Shown here piece after piece: positions 1 through 6,132 of a DNA stretch of 8,513 bases (position 1 is its first letter; every line of letters begins with the position of its first letter). The stretch is from Cyanobacteria bacterium OH_PDB_112 (GTDB lineage: Bacteria > Cyanobacteriota > Vampirovibrionia > Gastranaerophilales > CAJFVJ01): positions 1 to 8,513 of the forward strand of contig JAEWLZ010000106.1 in assembly GCA_023457295.1 (NCBI GenBank), given 5' to 3'. The notes under the pieces were generated by a model, which was not told the origin of the DNA, ran no database searches, and saw nothing but the letters and a program-made list of their open reading frames with translations. The translations under genes and the position numbers were made by a program.

Positions 1-154
1 TTTCTACAGTTTTGCCGATAGAAACAGCTTCATTAATTTCTTCCATGCTTACGCCAAGTTCTAAAGCCTGTTCTAAATGATATTTAAGGCAAGGCTGACA
101 ATGTGCGGTGATACTAGCACCTATAGCAATCAATTCTTTAATTTTTTTATCCAT
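1..154 (-). CDS. Carboxymuconolactone decarboxylase (CMD/AhpD)-family protein, C-terminus beyond the window
   Basis: The first 51 codons of a minus-strand gene are present; the rest lies off the left edge. The start codon is the ATG at 154-152, with AAGGG (163-167) as a ribosome site. The protein begins MDKKIKELIAIG and carries a CxxCxxxH motif (C19, C22, H26, as HCQPCLKYH), followed by an amphipathic helix typical of small CMD/AhpD proteins. Known family members are either peroxidase-linked disulfide reductases (AhpD) or small proteins of unknown role that often accompany arsenic and redox operons. Here the gene follows arsR in the same direction but has its own promoter (-35 TTGGTA 210-215, -10 TATTAT 187-192) lying under an ArsR-type operator. 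I infer a metalloid-induced thiol-redox helper. The family call is good; the exact role is unknown because the gene is partial. Confidence 0.85.
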   Translation of the reverse strand, partial: MDKKIKELIAIGASITAHCQPCLKYHLEQALELGVSMEEINEAVSIGKTVE

Positions 155-186
155 AGAATTTTTCCCTTATAAACTACGATAAAAAT

Positions 187-215
187 ATAATATCACTATT
201 TGGTTATTTTACCAA
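187..215 (-). promoter_or_regulatory. Promoter of the CMD/AhpD-like gene
   Basis: Reading the minus strand, TTGGTA (215-210) and TATTAT (192-187) are separated by 17 bp, giving a transcription start near position 180, about 25 nt before the CMD start codon. The -35 hexamer and the spacer lie inside the inverted repeat at 195-220, so a protein bound there would block polymerase. Inferred from sequence only. Confidence 0.55.
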
Positions 216-220
216 ATAGT
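195..220. promoter_or_regulatory. Probable ArsR operator 1 (perfect inverted repeat)
   Basis: ACTATTTGGT and ACCAAATAGT form a perfect 10-bp inverted repeat around a 6-bp centre. The same 26-bp site recurs at 681-706 with 22 of 26 bases identical. ArsR/SmtB dimers bind imperfect palindromes of this size that overlap promoters, and the arsR gene is next door. This site covers the -35 and spacer of the promoter for the CMD-family gene. Confidence 0.75.
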
Positions 221-259
221 AACATGGGTTATTTTTAAATTTGGCAGTAATTTTTAGAG

Positions 260-553
260 TTAATCTTTTTTCCCTAAAGATTCAAGACATTCAAAAAGAT
301 TTGTTATGCAAGGACATGTCATCTTATAGAATACATTTAGTCCTCGTTTTTCATATTCTACCAAACCTGCATTTTTCATCACAAGAAGATGTTTTGATAT
401 TGTGGAAGTGTCGGCTCCTACTTGCTCCACGATTTCGCAAACACATTTCTCACCTTTTGACAAAAAATCAATAATGAAAAGCCTTGTAGGATGCGCTAAA
501 GCTTTTATAACTTCAGAGCGTTTTTTGTATCTTTTTAATATTTCATTATTCAT
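260..553 (-). CDS. arsR: ArsR/SmtB-family metalloid-responsive repressor
   Basis: A 97-residue winged-helix repressor of normal family length. Residues 13-32 (SEVIKALAHPTRLFIIDFLS) form the ArsR N-terminal signature; the recognition helix lies at about 48-60 (DTSTISKHLLVMK) and the wing at about 66-78. The metal-sensing motif KCVCEIV (C37, C39) sits at the head of the DNA-binding helices, as in pI258/R773 ArsR (ELCVCDL). In this class As(III) or Sb(III) binding to these cysteines releases DNA. A second cysteine group (C80, C82, C89) near the C-terminus could supply the third ligand or a second site. The gene is divergent from arsA and upstream of the CMD gene. Its own promoter is an extended -10 (TGG-TATAAT, 586-594), followed by an AAAGG ribosome site. 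Probable target sites are the repeats at 195-220 and 681-706. Neither overlaps the arsR promoter, so autoregulation is not evident. Confidence 0.93.
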   Translation of the reverse strand: MNNEILKRYKKRSEVIKALAHPTRLFIIDFLSKGEKCVCEIVEQVGADTSTISKHLLVMKNAGLVEYEKRGLNVFYKMTCPCITNLFECLESLGKKD

Positions 554-585
554 TTATAAAAAACCTTTAAATATGCCGCTAAAAT

Positions 586-594
586 ATTATACCA
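586..594 (-). promoter_or_regulatory. Extended -10 promoter of arsR
   Basis: The minus strand reads TGG-TATAAT here: a consensus -10 with a TGN extension and only a poor -35 upstream. The predicted transcript start is near 579, leaving a leader of about 26 nt before the arsR ATG at 553. No operator-like repeat overlaps it. Confidence 0.6.
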
Positions 595-680
595 TCTTCA
601 AAATCAATTCGTATATTTTCAGATTATCCACCTCTATATAGCCATGAGGACTTGATTTTTTTATTCAAAAGTCATAAATT

Positions 681-706
681 AGTATTTGGTTAATTTGCCA
701 ACTAGT
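681..706. promoter_or_regulatory. Probable ArsR operator 2, upstream of arsA
   Basis: AGTATTTGGT, a 6-bp centre (TAATTT) and GCCAACTAGT form an imperfect inverted repeat that matches operator 1 (195-220) at 22 of 26 positions with identical spacing. Its right half contains most of the -35 hexamer of the arsA promoter (TTGCCA, 695-700). A bound repressor would therefore occlude polymerase at the arsA operon. Confidence 0.75.
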
Positions 707-723
707 AAAATATGTTGTATAAA
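695..723 (+). promoter_or_regulatory. Promoter of the arsA-arsD-ccdA-like operon
   Basis: TTGCCA (695-700) and TATAAA (718-723) are spaced by exactly 17 bp, predicting a start around 730 and a short leader containing GGAG (742-745). The -35 lies in operator 2, so this should be the main ArsR-controlled promoter of the window. Confidence 0.65.
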
Positions 724-751
724 ATAATCAGTAATTATTTTGGAGAATATT

Positions 752-2533
752 ATGAAAGATTTTTTGAAAAAAGCCCCCAAATTTTTATTTTTCACAGGTA
801 AAGGTGGCGTCGGAAAAACATCTATGGCTTGTTCAACAGCAGTTGGCTTGTCAGAACAAGGCAAAAAAATATTATTGATTAGTACTGACCCGGCATCAAA
901 CTTGGATGAGGTATTAGAAACAAAACTAGCATCTGTCCCAACCCCTGTCAAAGGTGTTTCAGGTTTATTTGCAATGAATATAAATCCTATCGTGGCCGCT
1001 TACGAATACAGAGAAAGAATGGTCGGCCCATATAGAGATGTTTTGCCCGCTGCAACAATTCAACAAATGGAAGAACAACTTTCAGGTGCTTGTACTGTTG
1101 AGATTGCGGGTTTTAGCGAATTTTCAAAATTCGTAGGAGATGAAACTATAATCAAGGATTATGACCACGTTGTTTTGGATACCGCACCAACAGGTCATAC
1201 GCTTCGTTTACTCAATCTTCCTGCTGCCTGGAATGAATTTATTGAAGATAACAAAACAGGCAGTTCTTGTCTTGGACCGGTTTCAGGCTTGTCTGAACAA
1301 AAAATACTTTTTGAAAAAGTTATAGATGCTCTGAAAAATCCTGAAAAGACTTTGCTTGTTCTTGTTTCAAGAGCAGAAGAAATGAGTTTTAAAGAAGCCA
1401 ACAGAGCAAGTCTTGAACTTCGAGAACTTGGCCTTACCAATCAACACTTAATCATAAACGGGCTTTTCGAAAGCAATTCTGAAGATGCTGTTGCAAAAGC
1501 ATTTGATTCAAAATCAAAACAGGCATTAGAAAAAATCCCTGCCGACTTAAAAGAATTACCAACAACAAAAGTTCCTTTCCGCCCTTCAGGCGTAATGGGC
1601 TTAAATTCTCTTAAGAGTGTTTGTTGTAACGGAGAAGATGAATCTTGCTTAAAAGAAGCTAATATTTTTGAGACAAAATCAAAAGAAGTGCTCAAAAAAC
1701 TTGAAAAATGGTCTGATTTTATTGCGGATATTGAAGTTCAAGGGCATGGTGTCGTTATGACTATGGGCAAAGGTGGCGTTGGTAAAACAACTATGGCTGC
1801 TATGATAGCTACTGAATTGGCTAAAAAAGGACATACTGTTCTATTATCAACAACTGACCCTGCCGCTCACGTTGCGGATTCTATCGGAGAAAGTTTGCCA
1901 AACCTCCATGTCGACAGAATTGACCCTGAGATTGAAACTTCAAAATATGTAGAAGGGGTCTTGAAAAAAAATCGTGGAAAAATTGCAGAAGCTGATATGG
2001 CACTTTTGGAAGAAGAACTTCGTTCTCCTTGTATTGAAGAAATTGCTGTTTTTCAAGCTTTTGCCAAAACGGTTGCAAAAGGTCAAAATCAGTTTATTGT
2101 GCTGGATACAGCACCAACAGGACACACATTGCTTTTGCTTGATTCAACAGAAGCTTATCACAGGGAAGTTGCAAAGTCTGCCGATGATTTGCCGGATGAA
2201 GTGAAAGGACTTCTTCCTAGAATCAGAGATTCTAAGTTCACCAAAATCCTTATTGTTGCTTTGCCTGAAGCCACACCGACTCACGAAGCAGAGGCCTTGC
2301 AAACAGACCTCAAGCGAGCAGGTATAGAGCCTTACGGCTGGATAATAAACAGAAGTTTTGCAATATCGGGCACAAAAAACAATGTACTTCTTGCAAAAGG
2401 GCTAAATGAACTTAACTATATTGAAGAAATTACTGATAAGTTATCCTCAAAAACAGTTCTTTCCCCTTGGTTAGGACAGGAACTTGTAGGAGCTGAAGTT
2501 TTAAAGAAATTGATAGAATATAAAGGAGAATAA
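752..2533 (+). CDS. arsA: ArsA arsenite/antimonite-stimulated ATPase, two-domain
   Basis: The cytoplasmic ATPase that energises arsenite efflux; in known systems it docks on the ArsB permease and receives As(III)/Sb(III) from ArsD. The protein has 593 residues (the R773 enzyme has 583) in two homologous halves. Each half has a deviant Walker A GKGGVGKT (16-23 and 339-346) and the signature DTAPTGHT (143-150 and 452-459). The three metalloid-binding cysteines of the family are all present: C114 (SGACTVEIAG), C173 (SSCLGPVSG) and C427 (RSPCIEEIAVFQAF). The two halves are joined by a linker at about 290-330 holding an extra cysteine pair, C291-C292, and C299. The start is the ATG at 752, six bases after GGAG; the in-frame TTG at 740 overlaps that ribosome site and is unlikely. 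It is the first gene of a three-gene operon, four bases before arsD. No arsenite permease is encoded nearby. Confidence 0.97.
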   Translation: MKDFLKKAPKFLFFTGKGGVGKTSMACSTAVGLSEQGKKILLISTDPASNLDEVLETKLASVPTPVKGVSGLFAMNINPIVAAYEYRERMVGPYRDVLPAATIQQMEEQLSGACTVEIAGFSEFSKFVGDETIIKDYDHVVLDTAPTGHTLRLLNLPAAWNEFIEDNKTGSSCLGPVSGLSEQKILFEKVIDALKNPEKTLLVLVSRAEEMSFKEANRASLELRELGLTNQHLIINGLFESNSEDAVAKAFDSKSKQALEKIPADLKELPTTKVPFRPSGVMGLNSLKSVCCNGEDESCLKEANIFETKSKEVLKKLEKWSDFIADIEVQGHGVVMTMGKGGVGKTTMAAMIATELAKKGHTVLLSTTDPAAHVADSIGESLPNLHVDRIDPEIETSKYVEGVLKKNRGKIAEADMALLEEELRSPCIEEIAVFQAFAKTVAKGQNQFIVLDTAPTGHTLLLLDSTEAYHREVAKSADDLPDEVKGLLPRIRDSKFTKILIVALPEATPTHEAEALQTDLKRAGIEPYGWIINRSFAISGTKNNVLLAKGLNELNYIEEITDKLSSKTVLSPWLGQELVGAEVLKKLIEYKGE

Positions 2534-2537
2534 AACA

Positions 2538-3398
2538 ATGACAAAATTACAAATTTTTGACCCACCTATGTGTTGTACCAGTGGAGTTTGCGGCACAAAT
2601 GTCGACACCAAGCTTGTGAAACTATTGAATGATATTGAATGGCTAAAATCTAAAGGAGTTGAAGTCGAAAGATTTGGGCTTGCTTTTGAACCGCAAGCTT
2701 TTGTAACTAATGAGCTTGTCAAAGAAACCCTTCAAAAAGATGGAAATGATTGTCTTCCATTGATTTTAGTTGACGGCAAAATCGTTTTTAAGGGTGGTTA
2801 CCCCGATAGAGCCAAACTAGCTGAATTTTGCAAAGTTGAATTTGAAGAAAGTGACTCCAAAGAAGACGAAAAGGTATCTGTAGAATGTTGCGGTCCTGAT
2901 TGTGATTGTCATCAAACCTCTTCAGGGAACAAGTTCAAAACCGCTGTTTTAATAATCATTTTGCTTTTGGCTGCTTTGGCCCTTGCTGTTAAATTTTCTT
3001 GTAAGGCAGGAGCGACGACTACTCATCAATCCCAGTCTATGAAGGGTTTTGTCGGTTCTATTGCGGAAGCTAAAAAAAGCGGACAAGATACGGTTTTTGT
3101 TTTTGTACCGTCAAAAAGCAACGTAAAAATGAGTATTTTAACCCAAACAGCTATTGTTGCTGCTCAAGGTTCTCTTAAAGCAAAAAAAATAACATCTAAA
3201 TTATACACATTAGATGCGGCTTCCTCGGATTATGCCTCTATTGCAGCACAAAATCAATTACCAGCAATTGTGGTTTTGAGCAAGAATGGAAAGAAAAGTA
3301 TAGTTTCAGGAAAAATAACAACCGCAAAACTTTTGCAAGCTTATATAGAAACAACTCAAGTCGGATGTGGGGCTGATTGTCCTTGTCACAAAAAATAA
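2538..3398 (+). CDS. arsD: ArsD metallochaperone fused to a membrane segment and a thioredoxin-like domain
   Basis: Residues 1-100 are a complete ArsD, the arsenic metallochaperone that hands As(III) to ArsA. They include C12, C13 and C18 in FDPPMCCTSGVCGTNVD, the three cysteines essential in R773 ArsD, plus the conserved LPLILVDGKIV..GGYP core. A cysteine-rich stretch follows (C117, C118, C122, C124; ECCGPDCDCH), resembling the vicinal pairs at the end of classical ArsD. Classical ArsD ends near residue 120; this protein has 286. It continues with one hydrophobic helix (about 134-151), then residues 168-272 whose pattern suggests a thioredoxin fold: a FVFV strand followed by PSKSN where CxxC would normally lie, and LPAIVV with a possible cis-proline P242. 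No cysteine lies inside that domain. The tail repeats the earlier motif, CGADCPCH (277-284). An AAAGGAG ribosome site precedes the ATG. ArsD identity is certain; the thioredoxin assignment is inference. Confidence 0.92.
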   Translation: MTKLQIFDPPMCCTSGVCGTNVDTKLVKLLNDIEWLKSKGVEVERFGLAFEPQAFVTNELVKETLQKDGNDCLPLILVDGKIVFKGGYPDRAKLAEFCKVEFEESDSKEDEKVSVECCGPDCDCHQTSSGNKFKTAVLIIILLLAALALAVKFSCKAGATTTHQSQSMKGFVGSIAEAKKSGQDTVFVFVPSKSNVKMSILTQTAIVAAQGSLKAKKITSKLYTLDAASSDYASIAAQNQLPAIVVLSKNGKKSIVSGKITTAKLLQAYIETTQVGCGADCPCHKK

Positions 3399-3408
3399 GG
3401 AGAATATT

Positions 3409-4098
3409 ATGATTCAACAAATAATTGATAAGTTGGGTGAAGTTTCATCAGAGCCTATAGGTCTTTTATTAGCGATCTTATTGGGCGCAGGAAGTGCTTT
3501 GGCGAGTACTTGTTGCACATTACCTGCTTTGGGTCTTGTGGCAAGTTATTCTGGCGCTCAAGAAACAGAAAGTCGCAAAGACCTTATCAGGTCAACTTTA
3601 TTTTTTATGTTGGGAACAATAGTATCATTAATGATTATAGGTGCTGTTGCGGGCTTTGTAGGGCAGGCGGCTCAGTTTACACTTGGACGTTATTGGAAGA
3701 TTTTTGCAGGTCTTATCTCAATATTTTTTGGTTTGGCAAATTTGAAACTCCTGCCTTTCTCCATTTCTTTCGGCAACTTAAATACTTCAAAGAAAACTAT
3801 AAGCAGCTTGGGAGAAATATTTATAGGATTTATCTTGGGAGGAATTGTTGCTGTCAGCTCTTTGCCCTGCAATCCCGGTATTTTTATTGTTATGGGAGCT
3901 GCACTTCTTCAAGGTGAAATCTTTAAAGCTATGCTTCTGCTCGGCATGTTCGCCATAGGCTTTGCGCTACCGTTAGCAGCATTGATACTTGGTATCTCAT
4001 TTAGTAAATTTGCTCTTAAAGGTATAGATTCCGCAATTAGATGGGTGTCAGGCGTGATACTTATTACAGTTGGTTTTTATTTCTTACTAACTTTTTAG
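3409..4098 (+). CDS. CcdA/DsbD-type transmembrane thiol-redox protein
   Basis: A 229-residue integral membrane protein with about six hydrophobic segments (roughly 17-37, 62-85, 94-116, 134-163, 171-197, 209-228). CcdA-family proteins carry electrons from cytoplasmic thioredoxin across the membrane through one cysteine in TM1 and one in TM4. Here the TM1 motif is STCCTLPALGL (C35, C36, with C36 aligning with the SPCxLP cysteine) and the TM4 motif is SSLPCNPGIF (C154, followed by proline). The vicinal Cys-Cys in TM1 is unusual and could bind As(III). The start is the ATG at 3409, six bases after AAGGAG; the longer frame from 3367 lies inside the end of arsD and is rejected. The gap to arsD is 10 bases. 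CcdA-like genes occur in some ars operons of anaerobes. It may reduce the preceding ArsD fusion, or take part in metalloid handling. Last gene of the operon. Confidence 0.85.
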   Translation: MIQQIIDKLGEVSSEPIGLLLAILLGAGSALASTCCTLPALGLVASYSGAQETESRKDLIRSTLFFMLGTIVSLMIIGAVAGFVGQAAQFTLGRYWKIFAGLISIFFGLANLKLLPFSISFGNLNTSKKTISSLGEIFIGFILGGIVAVSSLPCNPGIFIVMGAALLQGEIFKAMLLLGMFAIGFALPLAALILGISFSKFALKGIDSAIRWVSGVILITVGFYFLLTF

Positions 4099-4119
4099 TT
4101 AACAACTAAAACAAGTCGA

Positions 4120-4143
4120 TAAAAAATACCCTGAACAGGATTC
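4120..4143 (-). repeat. Displaced copy of the tRNA-Arg 3' end (att-like direct repeat, copy 1)
   Basis: These 24 bases match 4241-4264 at 23 of 24 positions (A4134 versus G4255), a displacement of 121 bp. The matching segment covers the last 17 bases of the tRNA-Arg gene (the 3' acceptor strand and part of the T arm, plus the discriminator base) and the T-run that follows it. No 5' part of a second tRNA is present. Duplicated tRNA 3' ends are the usual trace of integrase-mediated insertion, but no integrase is seen. Confidence 0.6.
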
Positions 4144-4217
4144 CCCTTATGGTCTTGGCGAAGTATGAGCCTTAGAGCTAAGGATACCCGAAGGGTAGAA
4201 CCCTTGGGTGAGAATCC
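4138..4217. repeat. About 80-bp palindromic structured element
   Basis: Terminal inverted repeats GGATTC (4138-4143) and GAATCC (4212-4217) enclose two internal hairpins. One is CCTTAG-AG-CTAAGG (4170-4183). The other is a nested stem, ACCC/GGGT (4186-4189 with 4206-4209) around AAGGG/CCCTT (4191-4195 with 4201-4205). An alternative fold pairs TACCC with GGGTA (4185-4197). The segment is more GC-rich than its surroundings and has no convincing reading frame. It resembles a REP/MITE-like non-coding repeat, or it could be the transcription end of the ars operon. Copy number in the genome cannot be judged from this window. Confidence 0.5.
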
Positions 4218-4240
4218 ATCGAATTCATAATAAAAAGCAT

Positions 4241-4264
4241 TAAAAAATACCCTGGACAGGATTC
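4241..4264 (-). repeat. Direct repeat, copy 2 (overlaps the intact tRNA-Arg 3' end)
   Basis: The intact partner of the copy at 4120-4143. It spans the 3' end of the functional tRNA-Arg gene and the T-rich tail (TATTTTTTA on the minus strand) that probably terminates it. Confidence 0.6.
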
Positions 4265-4321
4265 GAACCTGTGACCTACCGCTTAGAAGGCGGTCGCTCT
4301 ATCCAACTGAGCTACCAGGGC
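4248..4321 (-). tRNA. tRNA-Arg (anticodon UCU)
   Basis: A 74-nt cloverleaf on the minus strand. The acceptor stem pairs GCCCTGG with CCAGGGT (with a G1-U72 wobble); the D arm is GCTC-AGTTGGATA-GAGC, the anticodon stem ACCGC/GCGGT encloses the loop CTTCTAA, and the T arm is ACAGG-TTCGAAT-CCTGT. The anticodon TCT reads AGA, the favoured arginine codon of AT-rich genomes. The discriminator base is A and CCA is not encoded, so it must be added after transcription. The gene lies about 50 bp downstream of the amidase gene on the same strand and is followed at once by a run of Ts. Confidence 0.97.
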
Positions 4322-4370
4322 ATTTAATATTCTTATTTTACATGAAAAAAATACTTACGCAAGAAATCTC

Positions 4371-6107
4371 TTATTGCTCAAGTAAAAAATCTTCAACACC
4401 TTTTTTTATTGCTTTAGCAAATTCTTTTTGATAAATCGGATCAATAAGCATTTCATATTCAATCGGGTTAATCATATAAGCACATTCCACCAATACACTG
4501 ACAGGGTTGGTAGGTCTTGTCAAAACAAAATTACCTTTATTAACGCCATCATTTCTAAGTTTCATTTTTTCTATTAATGCTTTTTGAATTTCTTCCGCCA
4601 AAGGTTTCGCCTGTGACTGGTAATAATACGTTCCGCATCCGTATTTCTCATAAGGATTTTGACCGTCAGGCAAAGCATTACAATGAATACTTAATAGGAT
4701 TAATGCATTGTTTTGTCTTGCTATTTCGGGACGAGAATAAATATTTGTAGTCGTATCATCCGTTCTTGTCAAAATTACTTCGGCACCAGCTGATTCCAAT
4801 TCTTCTTTAAGATACTTTACTATCGCAAAATTTACATCTTTTTCACAAACTCCCGTTGGACCTACCGCCCCTTTTTCTACTCCACCATGCCCTGCATCAA
4901 GTGCAATACAAATATCTTTTAACGGCATTGAAGAATTTATAGCCGGCTTTTTTGTTAAACGCAAAATCAGCTCGTCATGGTTGTGGAAATAATCATATCC
5001 CCATAGTTGCTTGTCACACATTTCCAATAAAAGACTAAGCTTACCACTTTGAGGTTCAATAATTTTTAGACTTTTTATATCTTCATCCGAATATTGGTTC
5101 ATAGAAAAATTGTTATTTGAACCATAAATATCAATCCTCAATTGGTTGGGAGATGGGTGTTCAACCATAACAGGCAGCTTATATTCCATAGGAAGTGATA
5201 AATAAATATAATTTTTATCAGAATAAATATCAAGATCAGTGAGATCGCTTTGTGGTGCTTCACCAATTTTTGATATCAACTCAACATCTTGTTTATTTAC
5301 CCAAATACTCTTATCTTTAGTCAAGAAAACTCTATAAAAATCACCCTCAGAGCCATTTATTGTTAAAATAGTATCTTTTGGCAAAGGCGACAATCTGTTA
5401 CCATTATTACTCGGAATTTCCCTTGTTATTGTCTTGTCGTTCAAACATCTAACTAAAACAAAATTTTCTTTTGGAATAACTGTTACATCACCTAAAGATG
5501 TTTTGGATATTTTTGTTTTTCCATTTTCTAAAAATACAATTACTTTTGTATTTTTAAAATTATCATCAGGTTCTATTTTATAAAACCCTCTATAAAGACC
5601 GTTTATACCTGATTCTGTTTTTGAAACTTCCCTCATTGGAATTGTTTTATTCTTGATTTTGAAAAAAGCATAATTTTCAGTTGAGCCTTGGAACTCTACC
5701 GTTACTGTGTCACCTGTATTATAAACAAGGGACTTGTTAGGAGTTATTGTACTTTTCAAAATCACCAAAGGTGATTTTGGCAAAGATTTATTTTTAACTG
5801 AACGATAAATATTATATTGTGTAACTTTTTTAACATTTCCCAGGATAGTTTTAATAACAAAACTATTATTTCCGTATTTTAGAGGTACAACTTTCACAAA
5901 AGAACCTGAAGGATAAACCGTTACATCTTCATTATTTATAGTTAATTTGCAACGAGGATCTACACTTCCGACTATAAAAGTTGAAGCCGCATCTATTTTT
6001 GCTTTTGGAAGAGGATAAATTATAAGCACATTTTTTATGTTTGATGCGACACAAACTTGAGCAAATATAACTATGCTTAAAATTAAACCTAAAATAAACT
6101 TCTTCAT
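4371..6107 (-). CDS. Secreted N-acetylmuramoyl-L-alanine amidase (amidase_3)
   Basis: A 578-residue exported zinc amidase that cleaves the bond between N-acetylmuramic acid and the stem peptide in peptidoglycan. A signal peptide (MKK, then a hydrophobic run to about residue 19, cleavage near VCVAS) is followed by a beta-rich Ig-like region (25-100), a second beta region (115-212) and an SH3-like module (about 213-278). An AMIN-like domain (about 288-385), which usually targets the enzyme to the wall or division site, comes next. The catalytic amidase_3 domain spans 398-575. Zinc ligands are H407 (DAGHGG), E422 (CEKDVN) and H475 (SIHCNA); the catalytic glutamate is E541 (VLVECAYM). The layout resembles cyanobacterial and Gram-negative AmiC-type enzymes with a long sensory N-terminal part. 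AAGGA (6121-6125) lies a rather long 13 bases before the ATG. The gene stands alone, divergent from the 61-aa gene. Confidence 0.93.
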   Translation of the reverse strand: MKKFILGLILSIVIFAQVCVASNIKNVLIIYPLPKAKIDAASTFIVGSVDPRCKLTINNEDVTVYPSGSFVKVVPLKYGNNSFVIKTILGNVKKVTQYNIYRSVKNKSLPKSPLVILKSTITPNKSLVYNTGDTVTVEFQGSTENYAFFKIKNKTIPMREVSKTESGINGLYRGFYKIEPDDNFKNTKVIVFLENGKTKISKTSLGDVTVIPKENFVLVRCLNDKTITREIPSNNGNRLSPLPKDTILTINGSEGDFYRVFLTKDKSIWVNKQDVELISKIGEAPQSDLTDLDIYSDKNYIYLSLPMEYKLPVMVEHPSPNQLRIDIYGSNNNFSMNQYSDEDIKSLKIIEPQSGKLSLLLEMCDKQLWGYDYFHNHDELILRLTKKPAINSSMPLKDICIALDAGHGGVEKGAVGPTGVCEKDVNFAIVKYLKEELESAGAEVILTRTDDTTTNIYSRPEIARQNNALILLSIHCNALPDGQNPYEKYGCGTYYYQSQAKPLAEEIQKALIEKMKLRNDGVNKGNFVLTRPTNPVSVLVECAYMINPIEYEMLIDPIYQKEFAKAIKKGVEDFLLEQ

Positions 6108-6132
6108 TAAAACTTAATATTCCTTTATATTT

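Noticed and set aside
402..641. Plus-strand frame opposite arsR
   Set aside because: No ribosome site and no protein-like composition; it is antisense to a clear ArsR gene and its leader.
740..751. Upstream TTG start for arsA
   Set aside because: The TTG overlaps the GGAG that serves the ATG at 752, and family ArsA proteins begin close to that methionine.
1974..2204. Alternative-frame ORFs inside arsA
   Set aside because: They are shadows of a fully conserved ArsA reading frame with intact motifs on both sides.
3367..3408. Longer start for the CcdA-like gene, overlapping arsD
   Set aside because: The ATG at 3409 has AAGGAG at ideal spacing; the extension is only the arsD tail in another frame.
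4093..4111. Hairpin TTTTAGTT/AACTAAAA at the end of the ars operon as a terminator
   Set aside because: The stem is almost all A-T, overlaps the stop codon and has no T-run after it; too weak to call.
4144..4240. Second tRNA pseudogene next to tRNA-Arg
   Set aside because: Only the 3' end is duplicated (4120-4143); no D arm, anticodon arm or 5' acceptor strand can be found beyond it.
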